Assembly: GCA_964502095.1 (NCBI GenBank)
Contig: CAZCUF010000008.1
Location: 62,001 to 126,000 of the forward strand
Reading direction: 5' to 3'
Length of the DNA stretch: 64,000 nt
Source: JACPVF01 sp964502095
Lineage (GTDB): Bacteria > Chloroflexota > Anaerolineae > Anaerolineales > Villigracilaceae
Under the pieces are notes generated by a model. It was not told where the DNA came from. It ran no database searches and saw nothing but the letters and a program-made list of their open reading frames with translations. Position numbers and translations under genes: made by a program. Position 1 is the first letter of the stretch, and every line of letters starts with the position of its first letter. Of the stretch, positions 25,757-34,521 are shown in pieces.

Positions 25757-25978
25757 TCAGTTGACCTTAACTTCCACGGATAGGATTTGCAAATTTAAGT
25801 TGTGGATTCGGAACAGGATGCCCAGCAACGCGGACTGGTCGGGCAGTTCGCCGTGCAGGCAGGTATCGCCGTCCGCTTCGTCAGTGAGGGAAAGTTCGGG
25901 GAACCACCCAGCCAGCTCGGAGTCCAGCATACCGCGCAGGCGAATGAGGTAAAGGGTGGAGATTCGTTCGGTCGTCAT
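25757..25978 (-). CDS. Small conserved protein, paralogue of 35444-35758
   Basis: The 73-residue soluble protein has the pattern YLIRLRGML-WF...GDT-LHG-LPDQSALLGILFRIHNLNLQILSV. The 104-residue protein at 35444-35758 shows the same pattern: YQIRIKGHL-WFDGL, then GPVIDQSALHGILKKIRDMGMPLLAV. I know such proteins only as uncharacterised. This copy is the first gene of the minus-strand run, and both copies lie in operons next to MalT-type regulators. The start at 25978 is the ATG closest to the conserved region. Confidence 0.7.
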   Translation of the reverse strand: MTTERISTLYLIRLRGMLDSELAGWFPELSLTDEADGDTCLHGELPDQSALLGILFRIHNLNLQILSVEVKVN

Positions 25979-26020
25979 GTCCCGCATGATACGCGAACGA
26001 GGCGGGTCTCTCATCCCCCA

Positions 26021-26070
26021 ATGGAGGTATTTTGCGGGGGGTGGATGGGAATTCAGAAAAGTACCTCCAT
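26021..26070. promoter_or_regulatory. Inverted repeat in divergent promoter region
   Basis: ATGGAGGTA (26021-26029) and TACCTCCAT (26062-26070) form a perfect 9-bp inverted repeat, 32 nt apart. It lies between the divergent genes 25757-25978 and 26126-26848. It is a candidate operator for a regulator bound as a looped or spaced dimer. Confidence 0.5.
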
Positions 26071-26125
26071 CGAGAGATGGAGACGGGAACGATTCCCGTA
26101 TAGTTGGCGGCAAGGAGAATAAACC

Positions 26126-26848
26126 ATGAAAAAACTTATCGTTTCTTTACCCGTGTTCGTGTTTGTACTCTCAGCCTGTGGTTTCACCCCGCCTGACACG
26201 GTGACTGGTTCGGGAAAGATGGTCACCCAAACCTTCAACATTGGCGATTTCGACCAGATCCACCTTGGCACATCGGGCGTGATGTACATCGAACAGGGCG
26301 ACGATTTCAACCTGACCGTCGAAGCCGATGACAATATTCTGCCAATTATGAAAGTGGAAGGGGAAAAGGGTGTGCTGACCATCCGCACCAGCCCTGAGGT
26401 GTCTGCGCTTCAATTTGAGACGCTCATCTACCGCGTGACCCTGCCCGAATTGAGCGCCATTGACCTCTCTGGCTCGGCGGACATTCGCGTGGAAGATTTC
26501 ACCGCAGATGCGTTGTCCATCAATATCAATGGCTCTGGCGATGTGACCTTCGTCAACTTGGATGCAGATTCACTTTCTGTCCGCATCAGCGGTTCTGGTT
26601 GGATGGACGTGGCAGGCGCTACCCAGGCGCTGAACGTAACGGTCTCTGGCTCGGGCGACCTGCTGGCGGAAAAACTCAAGGCATCCAACGTGGAAGTAGC
26701 GGGCAATGGCAGCGGCGATGTCACGGTCTGGGCGGTGGATACGCTGAATGTGTCCATCAGCGGCAGCGGCAATGTGAAGTATCGCGGTTCGCCCAAACTG
26801 ACCGAAAAGATCAGCGGCGGCGGTGACCTGGCAAAGCTGAGTGATTAG
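26126..26848 (+). CDS. DUF2807 (GIN-domain) lipoprotein
   Basis: The 240-residue protein starts with a lipoprotein signal and lipobox LSAC (Cys18). The rest is a repetitive beta solenoid rich in SGSGD/NGSGD turns, typical of the head-GIN/auto-transporter-adhesin-like DUF2807 family: VYIEQGDDFNLTVEADDN and LSGSADI, then SGSG and NGSGD repeats. It is anchored outside the membrane, and relatives are linked to envelope stress. CAAGGAG precedes the ATG. It converges with the first MalT-type regulator. Confidence 0.9.
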   Translation: MKKLIVSLPVFVFVLSACGFTPPDTVTGSGKMVTQTFNIGDFDQIHLGTSGVMYIEQGDDFNLTVEADDNILPIMKVEGEKGVLTIRTSPEVSALQFETLIYRVTLPELSAIDLSGSADIRVEDFTADALSININGSGDVTFVNLDADSLSVRISGSGWMDVAGATQALNVTVSGSGDLLAEKLKASNVEVAGNGSGDVTVWAVDTLNVSISGSGNVKYRGSPKLTEKISGGGDLAKLSD

Positions 26849-26857
26849 GAAACATAA

Positions 26858-26890
26858 AACTGACGGTCACTCAAAAAGTGATCGTCAGTT
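26858..26890. terminator. Bidirectional terminator between the GIN lipoprotein and MalT-type regulator 1
   Basis: A 14-bp stem with one G-T pair (26858-26871 with 26877-26890) has a 5-nt loop. It overlaps the last codon of the minus-strand regulator and lies 10 nt after the lipoprotein stop. Confidence 0.75.
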
Positions 26891-29506
26891 CATTAGTCCA
26901 AGTCCACGCGCCATGCTCGCCGCCTTCACGCGGTCATCCACATTCAACTTGGCGTAAATGTGCTTAACATGCGTTTTGACCGTGCCTACCGAAAGAACAA
27001 GTATCTCCGCAATTTCAGGGTTCGACATTCCTTCGGCGATCAACTTCAACACGTCAATCTCGCGCTCAGTCAGCGGTTCTATCAATGCGGATTGGTCAAT
27101 ATGCACAGACTTGCCAAACGCAGAAAGCAGGTCTGCCACAAAATCATCCTTACGTGATTTCTGCATCTGCGCGAGAAGATTTTTCATCTCATTGCCTTCA
27201 TCGAGAAAGACGCGCACATAGCCGTTCACCTTGCCGATCTCCAGAGCACGCTCCAGTGCTTTGAGGGCGACAGATGACTTACCCGCCTCCTGCTCCACCA
27301 ACGCCTGGACGATGTGCAATTCCATCTCGTATTCGAGATACCCCGCTTCACGCGCCAGCCGAACCTGCTCCTCCACCAGATGGCGACTCTCCTCCCAAGC
27401 CTTTTGCCGCGCCAAATAACGCACTTGCAACAACGTCTGCAATCGATAAGGGAAAAATAACGGCTGCTGCAGTGGACGATACATCCGTGCATAGGAATCG
27501 AAGGCTGCCCAATCTTTGAGCCTGAACATCAACTCAGCACGGACAGCATGCGCCCAGTCGATAGCGTTGGTTACCCCGCCGCGGTCGGCAAGAGCCACCA
27601 AATCATTGGCGGCTTTACGGGCAGCAGATTCGTTCCCGTTGAGCAGTTCGAGTTTGGTCAACATTACATACAGACGCAAGCCGACATCTGGCAATCCGCC
27701 TGTTTGTGTTTCCAAGTCCAAGGTCTGGTTGGTTTCCAGCCAGACATTTTTCAGGTCATTGATCAGGTAATACGCCCTTGCCTTGTTGATGTGTACCCAG
27801 CCGCGAACAAGGCTTGTGCTGGTCTTCTCACGTAATCCATTCGCCATTTGCTGACTGAACGATAATGCGCGTTGCAGGTCGCCACGATCAAAGATCAGTT
27901 GGGTCATCGCACAGGCAGCCATCAAGGCAGTGATCGGATCTCCACCTTGCTCACATAAACGAATGGTCTCCTTGTATGCGTTCTCGCCTTCGATCAGATG
28001 ACCCGATGAATGCAGGGAAATAGCAAGGCTCATGTTGGCAAAACCGTGCCAGAGAGAATCGTCAGCGGAGAGTTGGCTCAGGGCGAGGCGACCCAGCCGA
28101 ACGGAGTCTGAGGCGTCGTTATCCCGAATGCGGACGATAAAACTGCGGATGACGTTAAAGCGTCCAAGCGCGGAGTCCGCTTCGATCCCCAAGTTCTTTT
28201 CAGCACGATCAAGCAATGGAAGAATACGTTCACTGCCGTAGCCAAGCCAGAGCCACGTCCAACCCAGAAAGGCGCTGAGAGCAGGATATTTCGCAAGGAT
28301 TGTTTCGGGCAGGGACTCAATATGGCGCATCAGACCTGCAAGTTCCGCCTGCCCCCAGGTATGCACAATGGAATGTTCTACCAACGATGCCACACGATCA
28401 GGCTCATCCGCCGCGATCCAGTGACGAATGGCGTCGAGTGTGAAACTGTTTTTCTCGAACCATTCCGCGGCGCGATGGTGCAGGTCTGCGGTTTCTGTTG
28501 CAGAGCGGCGTTTGAGCAGGCCGGCAAAAAGATGATGGTAACGGAACCAATTTGATTCCGAATCCAATGGGATGATGAACAGGTTGGTACGTTCCAGTTC
28601 AGTGAGCATGGAATTTGAATTGGATACTTCCAACACATGGTCGCATAAGGATGCGTTGAAACGTTCCAGAATGGAAGTCTTCAATAGAAAGTTGCTCAGG
28701 GCTTCAGATTGGCGCGCAAGCACTTCATCGGTAAGATAGTCCGCCACGTAGCGGTTGCTGCCTGCGAACGCGGAAATAACCTCGCTGGGGTTAGATGATC
28801 TTTGCATGGACAGCGCCGCCAGTTGCAGTCCCGCCACCCAGCCTTCGGTGCGCGCTTCCAGCGTGCGGATGTCCTCAGCGCTCAACGAAAGCCCCATCGT
28901 TTGGTTGAGGAATTGCGCGGCTTCGTCTTCAGTGAAGCGCAGGTCGTCCGCGCGGATCTCGGTCAGTTGTCCGCGTACGCGCCAGCGCCCCAGCGGGAGC
29001 GGCGGGTCGGCGCGGCTGATGAAGACGAGGTGGATGTTGTTGGGGAGATGGTCGATCAGATAGGCAAGCGCGTCGTGGATGGGTTGTTGGATAATGTGGT
29101 GGTAATCGTCCAACACGAGGACAATGCTTTTACTCACAAATTCGGATAAATCGTTGAGGAGGGCAACGGTCAATTCGCGGGGGGTGGCTGAACCAACTTC
29201 CAGCAGGGCATCAAGCGCGGGGACAGAATCAGGTTCGAGCGGACGTAACGAAGCAGCGATATATGCAAAAAAGCGAACTGGTTCATTATCGTCTTCATCC
29301 AATGAGTACCAAGCCACTTTTGTGTTTCGTGTTCCTGCAAGCCACGCGGAAAGCAGGGTCGTTTTTCCAAACCCTGGCGGCGCGGAGATGATGGTCGCCC
29401 TGCTGTTTATGCCTGTCTGTACGCGGTCGATCAGTTGCTGACGGGAAACATATCTTTCTGTCGGGAGTGGCGTATAGAGTTTGATGGGCAGAATTGGTAG
29501 CGGCAT
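26885..29506 (-). CDS. MalT-type large ATP-binding LuxR regulator 1
   Basis: The 873-residue regulator (LAL/STAND class) has an N-terminal NTPase with Walker A SAPPGFGKTTL near residues 40-50 and VLVLDDYHHI near 134-143. A long TPR-like helical middle (about 350-790) follows. The C-terminal LuxR helix-turn-helix (about 805-870) contains LTEREIDVLKLIAEGMSNPEIA and TVKTHVKHIYAKL. Such proteins bind a small inducer, oligomerise on ATP and activate nearby operons. A TATAAT sits 6 nt before the ATG, so the mRNA is probably leaderless. It is divergent from a second regulator of the same type. Confidence 0.95.
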   Translation of the reverse strand: MPLPILPIKLYTPLPTERYVSRQQLIDRVQTGINSRATIISAPPGFGKTTLLSAWLAGTRNTKVAWYSLDEDDNEPVRFFAYIAASLRPLEPDSVPALDALLEVGSATPRELTVALLNDLSEFVSKSIVLVLDDYHHIIQQPIHDALAYLIDHLPNNIHLVFISRADPPLPLGRWRVRGQLTEIRADDLRFTEDEAAQFLNQTMGLSLSAEDIRTLEARTEGWVAGLQLAALSMQRSSNPSEVISAFAGSNRYVADYLTDEVLARQSEALSNFLLKTSILERFNASLCDHVLEVSNSNSMLTELERTNLFIIPLDSESNWFRYHHLFAGLLKRRSATETADLHHRAAEWFEKNSFTLDAIRHWIAADEPDRVASLVEHSIVHTWGQAELAGLMRHIESLPETILAKYPALSAFLGWTWLWLGYGSERILPLLDRAEKNLGIEADSALGRFNVIRSFIVRIRDNDASDSVRLGRLALSQLSADDSLWHGFANMSLAISLHSSGHLIEGENAYKETIRLCEQGGDPITALMAACAMTQLIFDRGDLQRALSFSQQMANGLREKTSTSLVRGWVHINKARAYYLINDLKNVWLETNQTLDLETQTGGLPDVGLRLYVMLTKLELLNGNESAARKAANDLVALADRGGVTNAIDWAHAVRAELMFRLKDWAAFDSYARMYRPLQQPLFFPYRLQTLLQVRYLARQKAWEESRHLVEEQVRLAREAGYLEYEMELHIVQALVEQEAGKSSVALKALERALEIGKVNGYVRVFLDEGNEMKNLLAQMQKSRKDDFVADLLSAFGKSVHIDQSALIEPLTEREIDVLKLIAEGMSNPEIAEILVLSVGTVKTHVKHIYAKLNVDDRVKAASMARGLGLMN

Positions 29507-29512
29507 ATTGTT

Positions 29513-29518
29513 ATTATA
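29513..29518 (-). promoter_or_regulatory. -10 box of regulator 1 (leaderless)
   Basis: TATAAT on the minus strand lies 6 nt from the ATG, with no ribosome-binding site between. A mirrored arrangement exists for regulator 2 at 29589-29594. Confidence 0.6.
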
Positions 29519-29529
29519 AAACGGAATAT

Positions 29530-29545
29530 TTTGGATGCATCCAAA
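29530..29545. promoter_or_regulatory. 16-bp perfect palindrome between divergent regulators
   Basis: TTTGGATGCATCCAAA is a perfect 16-bp palindrome covering the -35 position of regulator 1. It is the best operator candidate in the 94-nt divergent intergenic region, for auto- or cross-regulation. Confidence 0.6.
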
Positions 29546-29588
29546 GTTAGATCAAAATAACTGCAATCCATATTCTAAACAGGTGTTA

Positions 29589-29594
29589 TATAAT
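29589..29594 (+). promoter_or_regulatory. -10 box of regulator 2 (leaderless)
   Basis: TATAAT lies 6 nt before the ATG at 29601. The region between holds no ribosome-binding site. This supports 29601 as start and a leaderless transcript. Confidence 0.6.
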
Positions 29595-29600
29595 TTAGTT

Positions 29601-32327
29601 ATGGTCACCCCGATTCTGGTTACGAAGCTATATACCCCACCACTACCTTCCAAAGTTGTAGCCCGTTCTCGCCTAATTAAGCAACTTACAGAAGGTTTAA
29701 TTACAGGTCACAAATTAACCCTCATCTCCGCCCCGGCAGGCTTTGGGAAAAGTACATTGGCAAGCGAAGGGGTTGCAACCTGCGGGCGACCCGCTGCGTG
29801 GTTATCGCTGGATGAAAATGACAATGACGCCGCACGGTTTTTGATCTACTTGATCGGCGCTTTACAAACCATTTCACCAAAATTGGGGGCAGAGTTACTG
29901 GGAACGCTTCAATCTCCTCAAATGCCGCCTATTGAGACGATCCTGACGGCTTTGCTCAATGAGATTACGACTTTTCCAAGTGGTTTTATTCTTGTTCTTG
30001 ACGATTACCATCTCACGGATTCCAAACCAGTTGATGATGCTCTATCATTTTTGATCGATCATCTGCCTTCCCAAATGCATCTGATCATCACGACGCGTGA
30101 GGATCCATCTCTACCTATCTCTCGCTTACGCGCCCGAAATCAATTGACCGAAATTCGCGCGGCGGACTTACGTTTCACCCCATCAGAAGCCGTAGAATTT
30201 CTCAACCAAGTGATGGGTCTTAATCTCACTGCTGATGAAGTTACCGCATTGGAAACTCGCACCGAGGGTTGGATAGCAGGTTTACAACTCGCCGCGCTTT
30301 CGATGAAGGGACAGGAAGATATTCACGGATTTATTCAGGCGTTCACAGGGGATCATCGTTATATTGTGGATTATCTGGTTGAAGAGGTGTTACAGCGTCA
30401 ACCAGAGTCTATTCGAAACTTTCTGCTAGAAACATCTATTCTGGATCGTTTGAACGGTTCGCTCTGCGACGCCGTTACCAACCAAATGGGAAGCAAATCA
30501 AAATTGGAGCAATTGCAGCGGGGTAATTTATTCCTCAATCCATTGGATGACAAACATGATTGGTATCGCTACCACCATCTCTTTGCCGATATGCTTCGTA
30601 TGCATTTGACTACGGAGCAACCCGATCAAGTTCGTGCTTTGCATCAGCGTGCGAGTGAGTGGTATGAGCAAAATAGTTTGACAGCAGATGCGATCCATCA
30701 CGCGCTGGCTGGAGTAGATTTTGAGCGTGCGGCAAGGCTGATCGAAAAAACTTTACCGTCCATGCGCCAGAACAGGCAGGAACCTAAATTACTGGATTGG
30801 TTGAAGACGCTTCCCGACGAACTGTTTCATAACCATCCTGTATTGAACGTTCACTACATTGGCATACTTATGCAGAACGGTCAGTTTGACGGCGTTGAGT
30901 CACGGCTGCGGGATGTCGAACAATGGCTGGCTGCCTCCGAAGATGTTCGGAAGCCGCCTGTTTATGTGGATGAAGAGGAATTTCAACGTTTACCCAGTTC
31001 GGTTTCGATGTATCGTGCCGCGATTGCCCTGGCACAAGGCGATGTGACGAACGCGATGAAACATGCAAGGAAAGTGCTCGAACTCACCCATGCGGATGAT
31101 GATTTTCCTCACGGCGCCGCATCATCCCTTTTAGGGCTTTCATCCTGGACGAGCGGCGACCTTGAAACTGCTTATCGCATGTTCGCAGAGGGTATGTCCT
31201 ATTTGCAAAAGGTCGGATACCTCTCGGACGTGATCGGCGGCTCAATTACTCTGGCGGATATTCGAATTACACAAGGTCATCTGCATGAAGCCATGAGCAT
31301 TTACGAACGCGGATTGCAGCTTGCGACAAAGCAGGGTACGTCGGCTTTGCGCGGCGCGGCAGACATGCATGTGGGAATGAGCGATATCTTCCGTGAGCAA
31401 AATGATTTCAATATCGCTGAGCAGCATCTTTTGAAAAGCAATGAACTTGGTGAACTCAACGGATTGCCGAAAAATCCATATCGCTGGCGTGTTGCGATGG
31501 CTCGAATACAAGAGGCTCAGGGAGATTGGGCAGGTGCGCTCCGCTTGCTCGATGAGGCAGAGCCTTTGTATGTGGGCGATTTCTCCCCAAATGTCCGCCC
31601 AATAACGGCGTTGAAGGCGCGAGTTTGGATTAAACAAGGTGAATTGGAAAAGGCGCTGGATTGGGCGCGTACACAGAAGTTATCTATTGATGAAAAGCCG
31701 AACTACTTACGAGAGTTTGAGCAGATCACGTTTGCGAGAATATTGCTGTCTCAAGATCAAAATGAGGATTCAAACAATTTGCTTCAAAACGTAATTGGAT
31801 TTTTGGAGCGTCTCTTGAAAGCGGCAGATGAAGGCGGAAGGATTAATAGCGTGATCGAAATTCTGATCCTGCGGGCGCTTGCTTACCAACTGCGGGATGA
31901 TATTCCTGCCGCGTTGTCATCTCTTGAACGCGCTCTCAAGCTGGCTGAGCCAGAGGGCTATGTGCGCATGTTCGTGGATGAAGGCGCTGCTATGGCGACG
32001 CTGCTCCTCAAAGCCGCCACGAGCAAAATTATGCCAGACTACACGGCTAAGCTATTGTCGGCGTTTGAGGCGGAGCGAAAAGGATTCGGGGAAGAAACGC
32101 CTCGTTTAGCCGCACCAGCCTCACCGTCCCTGATTGAGCCGCTTAGTCAGCGCGAATTGGATATCCTGCGCCTGTTCAAAACCGAGTTGTCGGGTCCCGA
32201 AATCGCTCAAGAACTTGTCATTGCTTTAAGCACCGTGCGGACGCACACCAAGAGTATTTACAGCAAACTCAACGTTAAAAGCCGTCGAGCGGCTGTAAGA
32301 CAGGCGATTGAACTGGGCTTGATCTAA
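29601..32327 (+). CDS. MalT-type large ATP-binding LuxR regulator 2
   Basis: The 908-residue protein has the same plan as regulator 1: Walker A SAPAGFGKSTL near residues 38-48, FILVLDDYHL near 133-142, TPR-like repeats (about 370-790) and a C-terminal LuxR HTH with LSQRELDILRLFKTELSGPEIA, then STVRTHTKSIYSKL. The ATG at 29601 aligns the N-terminus with regulator 1, and a -10 box lies 6 nt upstream. It probably controls the plus-strand run of membrane and redox genes at 32525-38147, because these follow its terminator on the same strand. Confidence 0.95.
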   Translation: MVTPILVTKLYTPPLPSKVVARSRLIKQLTEGLITGHKLTLISAPAGFGKSTLASEGVATCGRPAAWLSLDENDNDAARFLIYLIGALQTISPKLGAELLGTLQSPQMPPIETILTALLNEITTFPSGFILVLDDYHLTDSKPVDDALSFLIDHLPSQMHLIITTREDPSLPISRLRARNQLTEIRAADLRFTPSEAVEFLNQVMGLNLTADEVTALETRTEGWIAGLQLAALSMKGQEDIHGFIQAFTGDHRYIVDYLVEEVLQRQPESIRNFLLETSILDRLNGSLCDAVTNQMGSKSKLEQLQRGNLFLNPLDDKHDWYRYHHLFADMLRMHLTTEQPDQVRALHQRASEWYEQNSLTADAIHHALAGVDFERAARLIEKTLPSMRQNRQEPKLLDWLKTLPDELFHNHPVLNVHYIGILMQNGQFDGVESRLRDVEQWLAASEDVRKPPVYVDEEEFQRLPSSVSMYRAAIALAQGDVTNAMKHARKVLELTHADDDFPHGAASSLLGLSSWTSGDLETAYRMFAEGMSYLQKVGYLSDVIGGSITLADIRITQGHLHEAMSIYERGLQLATKQGTSALRGAADMHVGMSDIFREQNDFNIAEQHLLKSNELGELNGLPKNPYRWRVAMARIQEAQGDWAGALRLLDEAEPLYVGDFSPNVRPITALKARVWIKQGELEKALDWARTQKLSIDEKPNYLREFEQITFARILLSQDQNEDSNNLLQNVIGFLERLLKAADEGGRINSVIEILILRALAYQLRDDIPAALSSLERALKLAEPEGYVRMFVDEGAAMATLLLKAATSKIMPDYTAKLLSAFEAERKGFGEETPRLAAPASPSLIEPLSQRELDILRLFKTELSGPEIAQELVIALSTVRTHTKSIYSKLNVKSRRAAVRQAIELGLI

Positions 32328-32345
32328 ACTTACAATTGACACCCC

Positions 32346-32376
32346 AAACCCCGCTAGAGAAATCTGGCGGGGTTTT
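32346..32376 (+). terminator. Terminator of regulator 2
   Basis: An 8-bp stem AACCCCGC/GCGGGGTT (32347-32354 with 32367-32374) is followed by TTTTC-type sequence. It lies about 20 nt after the stop codon. Confidence 0.75.
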
Positions 32377-32395
32377 CGATTCTCCCCACCTAAAA

Positions 32396-32427
32396 TCCCC
32401 ACATGTGGGGAAGACATCTCCCCACAT
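32396..32427. promoter_or_regulatory. TCCCCACATGTGGGGA palindrome plus half-site
   Basis: A perfect 16-bp palindrome (32396-32411) is followed 7 nt later by a third half-site, TCCCCACAT (32419-32427). It lies about 100 nt before the first gene of the downstream operon and is a likely activator site, possibly for regulator 2. Confidence 0.5.
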
Positions 32428-32524
32428 TGATTTGTATATTGTCTTCAATCGAACCCAAACAGGCGGCGACGCCGGGCGTCAATCTCAGACACTTATCTTA
32501 TCGGTTCAAAAAGGAGACGAATAT

Positions 32525-32941
32525 ATGAATACCAAGTCGGAAGTATCAATGTTAAGGCTCTACCTGTTGCGAGCGATGTATGCGTTCATGGCGATTGGGT
32601 TGGCGATATATAAATTGCCCGCGATTTTCAATCCTCCTGCAAACTTGTCGACCACGGGCAGCGTTGTGCTCAGTGTGCTCGCTGGGCTAGCGCTCTTGGC
32701 GGGGGTTGGAATTCATCGCCCACTCAAGATGCTGCCACTGCTGTTCTTCGAGTTTTTGTGGAAGGCTATCTGGGTCCTGGCGTTTGCGCTCCCTCAATGG
32801 TCTGCTGGGCAGTTAGCTCCGGACGTTCAAGAGGTGCTGATCAACAACTTGGTAGGTATTGTACTGGTTCCACTTGTGATGCCTTGGGGCTATGTCTTCA
32901 ATCAGTTTGTGAAGTCGCCCGGCGATCCGTGGAAGAAGTAG
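32525..32941 (+). CDS. Four-helix membrane protein, unknown function
   Basis: The 138-residue product has four predicted helices (near 12-32, 45-63, 72-92 and 103-125). No recognised catalytic motif was seen. The ATG at 32525 follows AAGGAG at good spacing, and the upstream extension of the frame runs through the operator region and is rejected. It is the first gene of the operon downstream of regulator 2, 50 nt before the next gene. Confidence 0.75.
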   Translation: MNTKSEVSMLRLYLLRAMYAFMAIGLAIYKLPAIFNPPANLSTTGSVVLSVLAGLALLAGVGIHRPLKMLPLLFFEFLWKAIWVLAFALPQWSAGQLAPDVQEVLINNLVGIVLVPLVMPWGYVFNQFVKSPGDPWKK

Positions 32942-32990
32942 AAATCCCGAAATCCGAAACCTATTTTATGAGTTCAAAAGGAGAGAACAA

Positions 32991-33722
32991 ATGAACGCCA
33001 AAGGGAAGACTTCGATCAAAGAGAGCAAGGCAAAAATGACCGCATCCACCCTCCTGCGGTTGGCAGGTTTATCCGCAATGTTAGCAGGGCTGTGCATGAT
33101 CGTCATGGGGTTGTTTCATCCCGTGAACGTCCCTGAAGCCGTTACCACTGCCACCTGGGTGAATGTCCACATCGCCGCGACTGCCATGAGCTTCTTCGGA
33201 CTGTTTGGCATGGCAGGGCTGTATGCCCGGCAAGTGGAAAAGTCCGGCTGGCTGGGGCTGACAGGCTTTATCGTGTTGAGCCTCTGGTTTGGACTTGTAA
33301 TGCCATTTTCCTTTGTGGAAGCATTTATCCTACCGCGCCTTGCCGCTGAACTGCCGGAGTTTGTGACCGGTTTCCTTGGGATGTTTGCCGGCGTCCCCAG
33401 CAAGATCGATCTCGGCATCCTCCCCATGTTGTGGAATATATCAGGACCCATGTTTATTTTGGGACCAATGTTGTTTGGCATCGCCACCTTCCGTGCTCGG
33501 ATCCTGCCGCGTTGGGCTGGCGGTCTGCTTGCCTTCGGCGCATTGCTGATCCCCGTCGGCGGAATGGTCCCTGCAGAGTACCAACCTGAGGTCGCATTAC
33601 TACCGATCGCAGTGGCTTTGACGTGGCTGGGATTTGCGCTCGTTTCTGAACGGCAGGAGATGTCATCGGAAGCCCTGATCAACCAAAGAACTGGCGCGCC
33701 GGAAGCGAGCAAGGTCGCTTGA
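32991..33722 (+). CDS. Multi-pass membrane protein, unknown function
   Basis: The 243-residue protein has about six to seven hydrophobic segments after a short Lys-rich start. It includes WVNVHIAATAMSFFGLFGMAGLY and a polar loop with PRLAAELPEFV. Relatives are uncharacterised small membrane proteins of Chloroflexota and Actinobacteria; this placement is from general resemblance only. AAAAGGAGA precedes the ATG. It ends before a strong hairpin at 33733. Confidence 0.7.
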   Translation: MNAKGKTSIKESKAKMTASTLLRLAGLSAMLAGLCMIVMGLFHPVNVPEAVTTATWVNVHIAATAMSFFGLFGMAGLYARQVEKSGWLGLTGFIVLSLWFGLVMPFSFVEAFILPRLAAELPEFVTGFLGMFAGVPSKIDLGILPMLWNISGPMFILGPMLFGIATFRARILPRWAGGLLAFGALLIPVGGMVPAEYQPEVALLPIAVALTWLGFALVSERQEMSSEALINQRTGAPEASKVA

Positions 33723-33732
33723 GAATTCTTTT

Positions 33733-33761
33733 AGAGGCAGGCGGTCGTACCGCCTGCCTCT
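33733..33761 (+). terminator. Strong intergenic hairpin
   Basis: A 13-bp perfect stem (33733-33745 with 33749-33761) has a 3-nt loop and is flanked by TTTT upstream and AAAA downstream, which extend the stem. It may terminate or attenuate transcription into the DUF2306 gene. Confidence 0.6.
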
Positions 33762-33793
33762 GAAAATTCGAAGTTATTTCCAAGGAGTTTCAG

Positions 33794-34474
33794 ATGAAAG
33801 CGATTATCCAAAATAACGGACAAATCAAAGTACCTGCAAGTAAAACTCAAACATCGTGGTGGGTGCCCGTCGGGCTGATCTTCCTCAGCATCATTCCCCT
33901 GATCTTTGGGGCGTTACGCTTGAACGAACTGGCAAACGGCGCTGAGATCACACCAGGCAACGCGCGCTTCTTTGCCTCTCCCTCGCCTGTGGTTATTCAC
34001 ATTATTGCATCTGCGGTCTATATCCTGCTTGGCGCGCTCCAGTTCGTGGGTCGTCTTTGGCAGCGCGGAAGTAAATGGCATCGTTGGGTTGGCAGGTTTC
34101 TGGTTCCAGTTGGACTTCTCGTTGGATTTTCGGGCGTGTGGATGACCTTATTCTATCCGCGCACTCATGTCCTCCTTTTCACGTTTCGCCTCATTTTCGG
34201 ATCGGGCATGATCCTGTCCATCATCCTGGGTTACATCTCGATCCTTCGGCGAAATGTCGCGCAGCATCAGGCTTGGATGACACGCGCTTACGCACTCGGT
34301 CTTGGTGCAGGTACGCAGGTATTCACGGGTATGGTCGGCGCACTGATCCTCGGCACACCCAATGAATTTCAAAACGCGTTGTTGAATGGCGCTGCCTGGG
34401 TGATCAATCTTGCCGTAGCGGAATGGAGCATCCGCAAGAGCTCAATCAAACCCGTCCGTCAAACATTGATTTAG
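33794..34474 (+). CDS. DUF2306-family membrane protein
   Basis: The 226-residue protein has about six to seven helices and the family's pattern: ARFFASPSPVVIHIIASAVYILLGALQF, then WHRWVGR and HQAWMTRAYALGLGAGTQ. The conserved histidines near the membrane are suggestive of cofactor or metal binding, but the function is unknown. CAAGGAG precedes the ATG. It is followed 47 nt later by a quinone-oxidoreductase-like gene. Confidence 0.85.
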   Translation: MKAIIQNNGQIKVPASKTQTSWWVPVGLIFLSIIPLIFGALRLNELANGAEITPGNARFFASPSPVVIHIIASAVYILLGALQFVGRLWQRGSKWHRWVGRFLVPVGLLVGFSGVWMTLFYPRTHVLLFTFRLIFGSGMILSIILGYISILRRNVAQHQAWMTRAYALGLGAGTQVFTGMVGALILGTPNEFQNALLNGAAWVINLAVAEWSIRKSSIKPVRQTLI

Positions 34475-34521
34475 ACATTGGTATCAAGTTCACTTAATTT
34501 ACTCAAAATAAGGAGCCTAAA

